Shown here: in pieces, positions 18,438 to 27,493 of the stretch
Layout of the letters: each line of letters starts with the position of its first letter
Numbering within the stretch: position 1 is the stretch's first letter
Position numbers and translations under genes: made by a program
Assembly (NCBI GenBank): GCA_003649205.1
Contig: QMRC01000008.1
Coordinates: 20,245-84,244, forward strand
Reading direction: 5' to 3'
Source: Thermoprotei archaeon
GTDB taxonomy: Archaea; Thermoproteota; Thermoprotei; Thermoproteales; B15-G16
DNA length: 64,000 nt
The notes under the pieces: model-generated
Told to the model about the DNA's origin: nothing
The model's database searches: none
The model's input: only the letters and a program-made list of their open reading frames with translations

Positions 18438-18845
18438 TTAATCAATGACTACTAGGTACGATGCCTTGAACCCTGTCTCAGTAACTACTTCAACAATGTA
18501 GCTTCCCTCTGGTAGGTGCTTACATATCTTCACTAGAGCTACTTCATTCGGTTTCACTACTACGTCAATATCCTTGATGAACTGTACTTCCTTGCCTTCT
18601 TTATACACGATGACTTGTACTAGGTGTGCACTTACCTTTCCTATGTTTCTCACGTAGATGTACAGTGTTGAGTCCTTGTAGCACACTGCCTCAATTCTCA
18701 CGAATTGATTGAATACCTTTGGTATTGCTGATAGCTGTGTCTGTACGAAGCTGGAGACAAATGCGAACACCGTCAGCACTAGTATCACTGCTACTAGGCA
18801 GTACAGCACCACGCTTAGTGTGTATGAAACTCCTTTAGACCTCAT
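18438..18845 (-). CDS. type IV pilin-like secreted protein
   Basis: 135 residues. The N-terminus MRSKGVSYTLSVVLYCLV, continuing into a single hydrophobic helix to ~33, fits a class III (archaellin/pilin) signal, with possible cleavage after Lys-Gly. The rest is a beta-sandwich with RNIGKVSAHLVQVIVYKEG, a pattern common in archaeal pilin and CARDB-like domains. It probably assembles at, or is anchored to, the cell surface. No prepilin peptidase is seen here, so host processing would be needed. The start is preceded by GAGGTG and by a TATA element shared with the divergent gene at 18914. Confidence 0.65.
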   Translation of the reverse strand: MRSKGVSYTLSVVLYCLVAVILVLTVFAFVSSFVQTQLSAIPKVFNQFVRIEAVCYKDSTLYIYVRNIGKVSAHLVQVIVYKEGKEVQFIKDIDVVVKPNEVALVKICKHLPEGSYIVEVVTETGFKASYLVVID

Positions 18846-18880
18846 ACTACATTCCCTACACCTCTAGTATCTTACAGAAT

Positions 18881-18888
18881 TTTTAAGT
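18881..18888. promoter_or_regulatory. divergent TATA element between the pilin-like gene and the gene at 18914
   Basis: TTTTTAAG on the plus strand (CTTAAAAA on the minus). It is about 30 bases before the ATG at 18914 and about 40 before the leftward start at 18845. It is the only TATA-like sequence in the short divergent gap. Confidence 0.45.
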
Positions 18889-18913
18889 AGTTACACATAC
18901 TGAGAAGTTATGT

Positions 18914-19315
18914 ATGAAGATTAGGAATATCTTACTAACTGTAGTAGCTATACTAGTTGCTATAGACTACACACTAACCTACATCATAGTTAAGTCTGGT
19001 CTAGGTGTTGAGGCTAATCCCTTCACTGCTAGGTTCTTCACACGTGATGTAGACATCAGTACTGTCGTCACTCTCTACGTAATGTCTATATCTACTGCCT
19101 ACACCATGTTGAAGGTACTTGAGCTAGTGTACACGTACCTCGTGAGGCTCCTCAAGGTTAAGTCGAGCAAGTTCATCGAGTACGTTAGGTTGTTCATGTA
19201 CATTCAGTTCCTAGGCACAATATCAGTTCTAGAAGCCATCACAGTAGTGAACAACCTCATGGTGTACCTAGGACTAGGACAACTACACTTTTTAATACAT
19301 TTGATTAGTGGTTAG
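18914..19315 (+). CDS. membrane protein resembling DUF5658
   Basis: 133 residues, three to four hydrophobic helices. The first helix ends in AIDYTLTYIIVKSGLGVEANP: an aspartate, a T-x-x-(Y/I) run and an EANP box. This is the hallmark of the DUF5658 family of small archaeal and bacterial membrane proteins of unknown function. Leaderless promoter (see 18881-18888). It is followed 15 bases later by a small soluble gene on the same strand. Confidence 0.65.
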   Translation: MKIRNILLTVVAILVAIDYTLTYIIVKSGLGVEANPFTARFFTRDVDISTVVTLYVMSISTAYTMLKVLELVYTYLVRLLKVKSSKFIEYVRLFMYIQFLGTISVLEAITVVNNLMVYLGLGQLHFLIHLISG

Positions 19316-19330
19316 TGTCGGTGAGTATGT

Positions 19331-19600
19331 ATGAGGCATAGGGAACTACTGACTTCTCTACTTGCTGTAGGGAATGAGCTTAAGGTAGAGATACCTAGAG
19401 CTTGGTTGGAGGAGTACGTGGAGTCGTATGGACTTGGGAGAGACTTCGTAGAGAAGGTGCTTAAGTGTAGACCAAGTGAGACACCTGACTACTACGTATG
19501 TACGCTAGCTGAGAAAAAGGGAGAGAGTATTGTTCTAAACGTGGTGATGTTGAAGGTACTTGATGAGTTTCTGAGAGATCTACAGAAGATGCTTGGTTAG
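19331..19600 (+). CDS. small hypothetical protein
   Basis: 89 residues, alpha/beta, no motif recognised. Its two cysteines (VLKCRP and YVCTLA) are 15-16 residues apart. It probably shares a transcript with the membrane protein upstream. Its end overlaps the convergent gene at 19597 by four bases. Confidence 0.6.
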   Translation: MRHRELLTSLLAVGNELKVEIPRAWLEEYVESYGLGRDFVEKVLKCRPSETPDYYVCTLAEKKGESIVLNVVMLKVLDEFLRDLQKMLG

Positions 19601-19881
19601 TGCTCAACATCTACGTCAGGTATTTTTGTATCTACAATCGCTACTCTAATACCTAGATCATCATCGAGGTAGACCTGTAACCTAATTCTCTTTCTATCTG
19701 CACGGAAGTAATCTAGTGCTCTAATCACCTTCACTAGCTGTCTAGAAAGAATGTAGAGAGGGCAGAAGTTACATTTCCGCTGTTTGCAGTACTGCAAGAC
19801 ATCTTCAGCTAACTCATCCTCCATGTAGTACTCTATGCCTTCCCTAGTACAGACGAACTGCCTCAAGGCTTGCTTGCTCAA
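19597..19881 (-). CDS. small cysteine-containing protein
   Basis: 94 residues. The central CKQRKCNFCPLYIL (~33-46) places three cysteines close together, and another cysteine lies at residue ~11 (QFVCTREG). This set could bind zinc or an Fe-S cluster. The C-terminal part is beta-rich (RLQVYLDDDLGIRVAIVD). It overlaps the upstream gene by four bases. Function unknown. Confidence 0.65.
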   Translation of the reverse strand: MSKQALRQFVCTREGIEYYMEDELAEDVLQYCKQRKCNFCPLYILSRQLVKVIRALDYFRADRKRIRLQVYLDDDLGIRVAIVDTKIPDVDVEH

Positions 19882-20324
19882 GGTCTAGCGAACCTCACGT
19901 GAACTTTCCTAACCTCGATGTACGGCTTTCTCCTCTTCAACCTACTGATGAAGAACCCTAGCTTATCTAGGAACTCCCTTATCTCACCAGCTTTCAAGCT
20001 CTTCGTTATTATTAGCTCGTCGTCGTGGTATAGGAGTGGGATATCTATTTCCTCCATTCCGTAGAATCTCCTAATTACGTTCAGTAACTTGCTGTACTCC
20101 TCACTAGATAGCTCTGCAACCCATCTAGTACCTCTCGGTACTGAGACATTGATGTTAACTCCAGTTGGTGACTTCACTAACTCAATCTCTATATTACCAA
20201 GTCTTCTATCGGGAACAATGCACAGTGCTAGATCTCCTCTGACATCGCACCCAACCTCTATGCCGTACTTCGAGAATATTTCCTTAAGCTCAGACGCTAC
20301 CTTAGATATCTCAACCTCAGCCAT
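19878..20324 (-). CDS. hypothetical protein
   Basis: 148 residues, alpha/beta. YGIEVGCDVRGDLALCIV near the N-terminus and KSPTGVNINVSVPRGTRW are strand-rich. The C-terminus is basic (SRLKRRKPYIEVRKVHVRF), which could contact nucleic acid. It lies just after the secreted protein at 20327 and overlaps the following gene by four bases. No family recognised. Confidence 0.65.
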   Translation of the reverse strand: MAEVEISKVASELKEIFSKYGIEVGCDVRGDLALCIVPDRRLGNIEIELVKSPTGVNINVSVPRGTRWVAELSSEEYSKLLNVIRRFYGMEEIDIPLLYHDDELIITKSLKAGEIREFLDKLGFFISRLKRRKPYIEVRKVHVRFARP

Positions 20325-20326
20325 AC

Positions 20327-21112
20327 CTACTCACCACAACTCACACTCACTCCATCTAACCTATAAGTAGTTACATATATTGGTTTTCTACGCTCAACTA
20401 CCTTGGAGTAGTACATCTTTACCGCTACTAGACTTACAGCAACCACAAGTGCAATACCTATAATCGCTAGAACTAGCACGGGTAGTTCAAACTTCTTCTC
20501 CTCCGTAGCTTTGGTAACTTTCTCAGCCTTAGGATATGTAGTCAGCAAGATATCTCCTATTGCTTTCGTTCTTCCAAGTACTGATACAACAATGTTACCG
20601 TGTACGAATCTAGTGATATTACCGTAGTATGTGTAGAACTTCTCTAGTGATGGAGTGTTATCGAATACGTCTAGTCCGTAGTAGGTGTAGTTTGTAACTC
20701 TCGTGAAGTCTAGTTTAGAGAGTGGAAGTAATGTGATGTAGATACCTTCTAGTGTCTTCGGTACAAGCATTATCTCGGTACTGATAGTCACTGCATATGT
20801 TGTATTTGTTGCAAATCCATGCTCTATACTAGTTACTGCATTGACCTCAACTCCATAGTACCTATAGGCATCTACAAAGCACCTAGTAATGTTCTCGACT
20901 AAGCTACTGTAGATACTTGTGTCATTCAGCCACCTCTCAATCTTTGTACCTGTCTCCTCATCGAGACTTGCAGATACCAGTACTGAGATAACTCCATTCT
21001 GTGGATTGACTGTGATCACAGCATATCTCTCATACACTACACCTAGTGTAGGTACTGTCGAGCATAGTAGGAATAGTGCTAGGAGAATGCTAACTATACA
21101 CAACCTCGACAT
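20327..21112 (-). CDS. secreted, C-terminally membrane-anchored protein
   Basis: 261 residues. A signal peptide (residues 1-24, Leu-rich) is followed by a beta-rich exterior domain with several N-x-S/T sites, one membrane helix (~211-233) and a cytoplasmic tail. The design matches the protein at 12380-13096 but without the CnaB pattern. It overlaps the end of the large secreted gene upstream by 23 bases, so the two are one translational unit. Confidence 0.75.
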   Translation of the reverse strand: MSRLCIVSILLALFLLCSTVPTLGVVYERYAVITVNPQNGVISVLVSASLDEETGTKIERWLNDTSIYSSLVENITRCFVDAYRYYGVEVNAVTSIEHGFATNTTYAVTISTEIMLVPKTLEGIYITLLPLSKLDFTRVTNYTYYGLDVFDNTPSLEKFYTYYGNITRFVHGNIVVSVLGRTKAIGDILLTTYPKAEKVTKATEEKKFELPVLVLAIIGIALVVAVSLVAVKMYYSKVVERRKPIYVTTYRLDGVSVSCGE

Positions 21113-23114
21113 GAATTGAGTTCACCTCCTCTATATCTATGCTAGATAGAGCTTCTAATAGGTCTAGAGTAGGTTTCCTAACAGTTAACGTCTTCTCACC
21201 GTGTGATGTAAATACGTGTACTATGAACTTCATGAATTCGAGCTTGTGATTAGTTACTATGACTGGCGTGTACGCTGTAACCACAGGTACAACACATGGT
21301 AACCACGTAGAGTTGATGACTTCTCCTCTGTACCTAAGTATCTCCCTAACGTAGAATACTGTTGCTTCTCCATTAGTAGTAATTACCTTACTTCCACTTG
21401 GTAGAGCTACATCAATTCTCGGACTTATCAGAAACCTCATCTCGACATCACCTAGCTCAATCTCAACATACTCCTCCCTAATTGCACTCGCTAGCTCTAG
21501 TCTCCTACTGAAGTTCATGAATAGAGCAACTGCTGTATCCTCTGGCAAGATATTTACATAGGCAACTACTGTGAATTTGAGCCCCTCTTCCTTTGGTAGC
21601 TTCTCTTCTAGTACTGAGACATTGCACTCTCTCACGTGTGGTGTTATGTAGATAACGCAGTTGTGGTATCTAGGTCTTGAGATTGAATCGAAATAGCACT
21701 CAGGAGCACCAGATGTCAAGAGCAACCTTGCGTAAACTGGGTACTCAGTCTCATTACTGTACAGTAGCTCTGAAGGAAGTTCACCTCTTGAGTGATATTG
21801 CTCCAATCTCGCTATCGTTCCCTCAATAGTGATCTTCCTAATGACAACATTACTGAAGTTATACTCCAGCTCGTGATATACAGCTAGGTACTCAGGCTTC
21901 ATTATTGTCGAGTCAACTAGCCTATACTGAATATAACAGGTATCCGTCTTAAGCAACCAGAAGCTCATAGCGTTACCGTGCCCAAATACAAACATTGGCT
22001 TTAGCACCACTTCCCTACTGAAGTCTATAGAGGTGGATACTGGTGAAATGCGTAGTGGTATTGCCTTAATTTCGTAATCTACCTCAACATCCTCAATACC
22101 GTGCCACTCATCAGGATCCTTCAAGAACACTATCTCTACTGATAGATCCTCGTAATCTGGTACCCTCTTCCAGAACTCATACCACTCCTTGCTGTACTCA
22201 TAGATTATCCTTATGACAATTCTACGAAGTGCATACTCAGGGTGTTTTGACAGTACTTCATTGATTTTACGCACTTCCTCAGATGTTGGAGGTCTGTAGT
22301 TGAGCCCTATACTCCTCAGTAATCTCAGTGCAAGTGTTATGTGATGCCACGTGAGTTTAGTACCTAGTACCTTTCTCGATAGAAAGACACCTCCGTAAGG
22401 TGCTCCCAAAACAGTTAGTTCCTTAATTGTTAAACCTGAACCAGCAGTGATTTCCCAGCTCCAGTACATCATTCCAGCTTGCCTCATGATTGCATATGCC
22501 GTAGCGACACCTGTGCCAACAGTCATTGTCGCTAGTGTACCTAGTACGCCCCCCGCTAGTCCTGATGCCATACAGAGTGCAATTAGCGACACAATCAACC
22601 TATCGTATGGTTGCATCAGCTTATGCACTAAGTAGCTGTAGAGTATAGGGGGTAGACTCTCGATCTCTATTCTCCACGATCCATAGCACGGTGCTGAACT
22701 CGCTAAGATAGCTACTGGTAGAGCATTGTCGAAGATACCTCCAGTTATGTTGATTTCCGTAACAACTCTGACCTTAACTGACGAGAATGCCCTAAGGTAC
22801 CAAGGAATCATACACCTCCACTTGACGTACTTCACAAAAGCCCACAGCGGATACTGAATCTTCTTCCCACGGAATTCCGTAAGTTCCTTAATCTCGAAGA
22901 TCTTGGCTGTAGCATAGCTAACGTGCTCAACTCTAGCATTCACAACATCTATCTTCTTAGTTCGTGCATGAGAAAGTAGGTCTGAGGCAGTTGCTCTATC
23001 CATACTCACCCAAATACCCTTCTCAGCACTGAGCACAGGTCTCACACCTATAGCTACGGTAAGTATTGACGATAGTACGAGCAGTATTAGGACTGTAGCC
23101 CTAATCCACATCAA
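21090..23114 (-). CDS. large secreted/membrane protein
   Basis: 674 residues. The signal peptide spans residues 1-29 (RATVLILLVLSSILTVAIG). A hydrophobic stretch at ~175-215 rich in Gly/Ala (ASGLAGGVLGTLATMTVGTG) resembles a fusion-peptide-like or membrane hairpin segment. The rest is soluble and beta-rich. There is no C-terminal anchor. With the anchored gene that follows it may form a two-protein surface or envelope complex. A glycoprotein role is speculation. No family recognised. Confidence 0.75.
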   Translation of the reverse strand: MMWIRATVLILLVLSSILTVAIGVRPVLSAEKGIWVSMDRATASDLLSHARTKKIDVVNARVEHVSYATAKIFEIKELTEFRGKKIQYPLWAFVKYVKWRCMIPWYLRAFSSVKVRVVTEINITGGIFDNALPVAILASSAPCYGSWRIEIESLPPILYSYLVHKLMQPYDRLIVSLIALCMASGLAGGVLGTLATMTVGTGVATAYAIMRQAGMMYWSWEITAGSGLTIKELTVLGAPYGGVFLSRKVLGTKLTWHHITLALRLLRSIGLNYRPPTSEEVRKINEVLSKHPEYALRRIVIRIIYEYSKEWYEFWKRVPDYEDLSVEIVFLKDPDEWHGIEDVEVDYEIKAIPLRISPVSTSIDFSREVVLKPMFVFGHGNAMSFWLLKTDTCYIQYRLVDSTIMKPEYLAVYHELEYNFSNVVIRKITIEGTIARLEQYHSRGELPSELLYSNETEYPVYARLLLTSGAPECYFDSISRPRYHNCVIYITPHVRECNVSVLEEKLPKEEGLKFTVVAYVNILPEDTAVALFMNFSRRLELASAIREEYVEIELGDVEMRFLISPRIDVALPSGSKVITTNGEATVFYVREILRYRGEVINSTWLPCVVPVVTAYTPVIVTNHKLEFMKFIVHVFTSHGEKTLTVRKPTLDLLEALSSIDIEEVNSIHVEVVYS

Positions 23115-23157
23115 GTAAGTAGATGTGTAAAAAAGGAAAAATAAGTTTCAGTCACAG

Positions 23158-23262
23158 CTAGAGTACAAGTACCTTGATCACAGTCTTACCGTTAATCTTC
23201 TCGACATCGTAGCAGAGAAATGTCCAAGTAATTGGTGTATGTACCTTTCCTCGTTTCTCCAT
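23158..23262 (-). CDS. 34-residue protein coupled to DNA polymerase
   Basis: ATG at 23262 overlaps the polymerase stop in a TGATG arrangement, and the frame runs 34 codons to TAG at 23158. The product starts MEKRGKVHTPITWTFLCYDV and is beta-prone. The overlapping stop/start is typical of translational coupling, which is the main reason for calling it. Function unknown. Confidence 0.45.
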   Translation of the reverse strand: MEKRGKVHTPITWTFLCYDVEKINGKTVIKVLVL

Positions 23263-25721
23263 CATAAGATACCTATCTCCCTGAGCTTTATCTTTGTGTA
23301 CTCGTGTACGCAGTTTCTAAGTATGTCTTCATCGATTCTCAGCTTATCTACCTTCATCTTAGACTCAACAGCGAATACAACTAGGCTCTCTCCGTATATC
23401 CTACCTGTCTCCGATGGTCTTACCTTGAGCACTCTACCTTCTCTCGTCGATAGGTAGTACAGTATGTCTTCTAGCGTAATTGCGTAGATATTTCCATCAT
23501 CTCCATACATCAACATGTCTGCTCTAGTGAGTTTGTTGAGTGGTCTAGCTCTCTTACAGGGTAGGCACCTAGCTTCGAGCACTACATAGCCCTCGTAGTC
23601 TGCTAGGTTTATTCTCGGTACCTTAGGTGCCTTACGCAGAAGCTCTATCAGTGGTGCGTGCTGTGGTGTAGCGAATTGATGTACATTAGCCTTCTTCAGG
23701 TAGATAGATCTAGGTTCCTCCCATGGTGTGAAGACTCTCAGGTAGTACTTACCACGTACCTTAATCTCCCTCTTAACTGACTGCAAGTCCTTACCTATCA
23801 ACCTATAGAGCTGATTTGCAGGGTACGTGAACAAGTCCTCAATATCTGCACTATCGATGAGTTCTCTAATGAGCTTAATCCTCTCCTCGTAGCTACTCGA
23901 CACTATCTTCACGAAGTTATCTGTGATTACCTTCGGCAACCTAAATCGCAGGAGGCTCTTGATGGGGCTTCCCTTGAGCACTACCTTCTTGCCCTGTAGT
24001 ATGTATGACTTCCTGCTGTAGATGTACATTACGTTCCACACATCCTCTAGATCTGCCTCTAGTCCAAATCTCGACAGGTAGTCCGCTATGTCCTTTGCTA
24101 GCTTCTGAATATCTTCTCCGCTGTTCACTACCACGAATATGCTATCTGTATCGCTGTAAATTACCTTCCAACCTCTAGACCTCAAGTACTGAATCCATCC
24201 CATCTGTATCTTGTACGTGCCGTAGAAGATCTTGGTTGGGCAAGCTAGGTTCCCTAGTGGTGCAGGTGATGCTTGCTTACCTTGTACACCGTATGCTAGT
24301 GCATTCAGTACTGCCTTAATAGAGTGGTCAACTGGTTCGTACATTGGTGACTTCTTCTTGAGCTTCTTAGTTAGCTCACGTATCTTCTTCAGCTTGAGAA
24401 CAGTTGCGTACAGTATACCTAGACCACTTCTCCTATCGAACTCAATTCTCTCAACCATATCCTCAACAACACTACCGATATCTTGCATCGTTGCTTCAGG
24501 TTCCTTTACGAGCAGTGTAGGGTCTACGAAGTTTGCTAGTACGAAGCTTGGGTACATCATCTTTATGTCGAACTGAGCTACGTTCGTGTACAGTACCTTC
24601 TCACGCTCTAGCCAAACCCTAGACGCACTTGCTCTCCACTTAACAGCTCTGTACTCAGGTACGAATCCCCTCACCTCGCACTCATGTGTGAAGAAGTACT
24701 CTGCAACCATTCCAGCAGGTAGATTCTGCAGTATCGACATCGGTATCTGTGTTAGTGCAGATAGTACTGCGATTAGCGAGAACGGAACTATCATTATCTT
24801 AGCAGTTATGACTACATCATTTATGTTGTACTTAGCTAGCTCATCTAGATTCATGGAGTTTAGTCTCTTCTTACCCTCCTTCTTGATCTTCAACTCCTCA
24901 TCAGTTATACCTACCTTATCCTTCAGAACCTCAGCAACATCGTGTAGTGCCCTTGCTGAACCTATTGCAAGTGACTGACCCCACGTAGCGAGCGTCTGCG
25001 ATGTATCGAATATAGCTATCTGCTCTACAGGAATTACGACACCACTTCTACGTAGTATAGGTATGTCGAAGCCAACTATGTTATGTCCCGCAAGTAACCT
25101 ATACCTATTGATCTCCTTCTCAAGTTCATCAAATTGCTTAGGTAGTTCATAGCACTGAACATCATCAGGTCTAATCTCCTCAAATGGAGTCCACACGTAA
25201 GTTGACGCTAGAATAGGCTTCTCCTCTCTAGCCTCGACATCTAGGATAAGTACCTTGAGCTTTCTGAGGTTCTGTATCGTAGATACATCAAGTACGTAGT
25301 AAAGTGGCTTAGTGTCGAAGAACTGTAGACCTAGATCCCACGAGCACCTAGCTAGGTACCTCACATTGAACATAGATGCCCTAACATCTACACCAGCTCT
25401 CTGCAGTGCGAGGACATCCCTAGCGACATCTGGTACCTGAGTTGGTAGCTGACACTTGACCTTAGCTACACCGTAATCGCTCTTAACCTCGTACCTAGAA
25501 CCATGAACCTTAATTATAGGCTTCATGTCAACTTCTTCAACCTCAACAACACCACTGAACTTCTCAATCTCCTTCAGTATCTTCTTGTTCTTGTATATGA
25601 CGTAGAAGTACGGTCTTATTGCTCGTACTGACGTGACATCACTATCCCTTATCAGTATCAGTTGCTCTATCTCCTTCCTACCCTTCAATCTAGGTAGCTT
25701 GAGGTCGATATACACTCTCAA
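23262..25721 (-). CDS. polB: family B DNA polymerase
   Basis: 819 residues, the usual length of archaeal replicative PolB. The 3'-5' exonuclease motifs are intact: LILDVEARE (Exo I, ~160), GHNIVGFD (Exo II, ~215) and YNINDVV (Exo III). The polymerase motifs follow: FDIKMMYPS (motif A, Asp ~385), KAVLNALAYG (motif B, ~470) and YSDTDSIFV (motif C, ~522). It should therefore be a proofreading, RNA/DNA-primed polymerase. The insertions of protein-primed polymerases are not evident. It overlaps the 3' end of the primase-polymerase gene by 32 bases, so the two core replication proteins are made together. Confidence 0.96.
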   Translation of the reverse strand: MRVYIDLKLPRLKGRKEIEQLILIRDSDVTSVRAIRPYFYVIYKNKKILKEIEKFSGVVEVEEVDMKPIIKVHGSRYEVKSDYGVAKVKCQLPTQVPDVARDVLALQRAGVDVRASMFNVRYLARCSWDLGLQFFDTKPLYYVLDVSTIQNLRKLKVLILDVEAREEKPILASTYVWTPFEEIRPDDVQCYELPKQFDELEKEINRYRLLAGHNIVGFDIPILRRSGVVIPVEQIAIFDTSQTLATWGQSLAIGSARALHDVAEVLKDKVGITDEELKIKKEGKKRLNSMNLDELAKYNINDVVITAKIMIVPFSLIAVLSALTQIPMSILQNLPAGMVAEYFFTHECEVRGFVPEYRAVKWRASASRVWLEREKVLYTNVAQFDIKMMYPSFVLANFVDPTLLVKEPEATMQDIGSVVEDMVERIEFDRRSGLGILYATVLKLKKIRELTKKLKKKSPMYEPVDHSIKAVLNALAYGVQGKQASPAPLGNLACPTKIFYGTYKIQMGWIQYLRSRGWKVIYSDTDSIFVVVNSGEDIQKLAKDIADYLSRFGLEADLEDVWNVMYIYSRKSYILQGKKVVLKGSPIKSLLRFRLPKVITDNFVKIVSSSYEERIKLIRELIDSADIEDLFTYPANQLYRLIGKDLQSVKREIKVRGKYYLRVFTPWEEPRSIYLKKANVHQFATPQHAPLIELLRKAPKVPRINLADYEGYVVLEARCLPCKRARPLNKLTRADMLMYGDDGNIYAITLEDILYYLSTREGRVLKVRPSETGRIYGESLVVFAVESKMKVDKLRIDEDILRNCVHEYTKIKLREIGIL

Positions 25722-27096
25722 TCACCTCAGCAACAATCTTGAAAAGTGGCTTACCTGCCTCAATACCTCTCACATAGAGATTGTACATGTAGCATACGTC
25801 ACGGTACATGCACTCCTCATCACACCTCACGTACTGTCTAACCATCTCAAAGACGTCCTTAGGCACTTTAACTGCTGATAGAGATCTAACTCCAAGTTCC
25901 TTATCCTCAGCAGTGAAGTACTTCCAGTAATAGTCCCTAGGTTTTCTAAAGCCATACCTCTCAGCAAAGTCCACAATCATCTTCTCAAGATTCTGCTCAT
26001 CTAGGTACACAAGTGCAGGTGCTACTACGCACGCTAGCCTACACATTGCGTATCTGTAACCCTCCTCAACCTCACCTAGAAAGCACTTCACAATGCATGG
26101 AGGTAGCACGTGCTTAGCCTTTGAGAGAAGCTCCTTGAACTCATCATATGTGAGAGTACCTACGAAACCTAGATTAACCTCATCTTCTCTAGGCTTAACA
26201 TCACTAAGTGCTATTCCCTGTATCTTCTCGTACTCTTCATCACTCTCCACTCTCCTAATAGATAGTGTTGTTTTGATTTGTTTTGCAACACCTTCATCTC
26301 CTATTACCCTAGCTATATTGCAGAGAAATTCATGAATGTAGTCTACGTCCTTAACCGCAATCTCTGTTAAGTCACCCACATCCACTACGTGCTGAAACTC
26401 CTTCGATAGAACTCTATAGCACTTGACACTAACGGTATTATTGCTGAAGACTAGGTACCTAGACTGTGGAGGGTATGAACCTAAGTACCTATACCCTGAC
26501 ATTACCTCGATCTTGATTCCTAGCAAATTCCTGTAATCTAGTACCTTCTTTGTTGTCCAGCTCTCTCCCTTAGGTGTTCTCTGTCCTACAGCTATGCTCA
26601 CTGCATCAGGTAGGTAGAAGTACTTGTGGAATCCACGTCTAGTCTCAACATCGAAGAGTCCACTTGCTCTGAGCTTACTACGAACATTCTCATCATAGCA
26701 CTCAACATCTATCAACACGAAGTTCCTAAGTACGAAACCTACATTGATTAAGCAACCTAGTTTAGAGCATCTGTACTTCACATCAACTACTTCAGAATCT
26801 GTAACCGACTTCCTCTGTAGATTCCTCCACTCAATCATTGGTACCTTCGTGAATATGTACCTAGGAACAACAACAAGCTCAATAGGGTACACTACATCTC
26901 TTCTTCTTGAGAGGAGTCTCCTAGCTATGATGTAGAGAGCTTGCTCTGGTATGTCGGGAATATCCTTCTCTCTTTCTCTCAAGATTTCAAGACTCTTCTT
27001 CAGATATTCTACGTAGGAAGATACACTTTGTATCTTCTCTAACATGCTCTGGAACATAGAGTTTCCTCCCACACCTCGGGCACGTACCATCCTCAT
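25690..27096 (-). CDS. primase-polymerase (AEP) with PriL-like C-terminal domain
   Basis: 468 residues. LIDVECYDE (~128) supplies the catalytic D-x-E of archaeo-eukaryotic primases. RGFHKYFY (~155) is the nucleotide-binding histidine motif, and EVMSGYRYLGSYPPQSR (~195) fits the third acidic motif and PP-S turn of PrimPol proteins. The C-terminal third carries LPPCIVKCFLG (~333), a G-Y-R helix, and CDEECMYRDVC (~427). The PPCI box and late cysteines recall the Fe-S domain of the large primase subunit PriL. A single chain would then combine catalytic and Fe-S primase parts. Whether the upstream start or Met14 is used is open, because the 5' part overlaps the zinc-ribbon gene. Confidence 0.8.
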   Translation of the reverse strand: MRMVRARGVGGNSMFQSMLEKIQSVSSYVEYLKKSLEILREREKDIPDIPEQALYIIARRLLSRRRDVVYPIELVVVPRYIFTKVPMIEWRNLQRKSVTDSEVVDVKYRCSKLGCLINVGFVLRNFVLIDVECYDENVRSKLRASGLFDVETRRGFHKYFYLPDAVSIAVGQRTPKGESWTTKKVLDYRNLLGIKIEVMSGYRYLGSYPPQSRYLVFSNNTVSVKCYRVLSKEFQHVVDVGDLTEIAVKDVDYIHEFLCNIARVIGDEGVAKQIKTTLSIRRVESDEEYEKIQGIALSDVKPREDEVNLGFVGTLTYDEFKELLSKAKHVLPPCIVKCFLGEVEEGYRYAMCRLACVVAPALVYLDEQNLEKMIVDFAERYGFRKPRDYYWKYFTAEDKELGVRSLSAVKVPKDVFEMVRQYVRCDEECMYRDVCYMYNLYVRGIEAGKPLFKIVAEVIESVYRPQAT

Positions 27097-27493
27097 ACAC
27101 TGTAGTTAAGCAAAATGGACACTGAACGTCATAAAGTGTTGCACAGGTGTATCCTCCTCCAATACCTTCAGGAAATATCACGACATCTACAATCCTAGGT
27201 ATCACCCTATTTCGTCTCCTATACTCTTCAAGAAGTGCATCACTCTCTCTCAGATATATGTGGAATTCAGGGTAGTCAACAACTATTTTCTCGACTCTAT
27301 TCACAAACTCTCTATAACTCATGCTGTGTCTGTAGAAGAACCAGTGTGCTAGCTTCAGTGCTACGACTATGTTTTTCCTAACAGAACTCAGTGTCCTAAA
27401 TACGTATGCTCTACAAATAATGGGGATTGGAGTTCTTCGACGAGGTACCCTTACTTGAACTACTCTCAGTGTGTCCTCTGTGTTACTCGACAT
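26987..27493 (-). CDS. zinc-ribbon protein
   Basis: 168 residues. A C-terminal zinc ribbon, CPFC-x(9)-CPRCG (~125-142), follows an alpha/beta N-terminus (RKNIVVALKLAHWFFYRHS) with no recognised motif. It overlaps the primase-polymerase gene by 110 bases. That is large but compatible with both frames, as the region after the ribbon is weakly constrained. Its position between an orphan gene and the primase suggests a replication accessory role, which is inference. Confidence 0.7.
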   Translation of the reverse strand: MSSNTEDTLRVVQVRVPRRRTPIPIICRAYVFRTLSSVRKNIVVALKLAHWFFYRHSMSYREFVNRVEKIVVDYPEFHIYLRESDALLEEYRRRNRVIPRIVDVVIFPEGIGGGYTCATLYDVQCPFCLTTVYEDGTCPRCGRKLYVPEHVREDTKCIFLRRISEEES

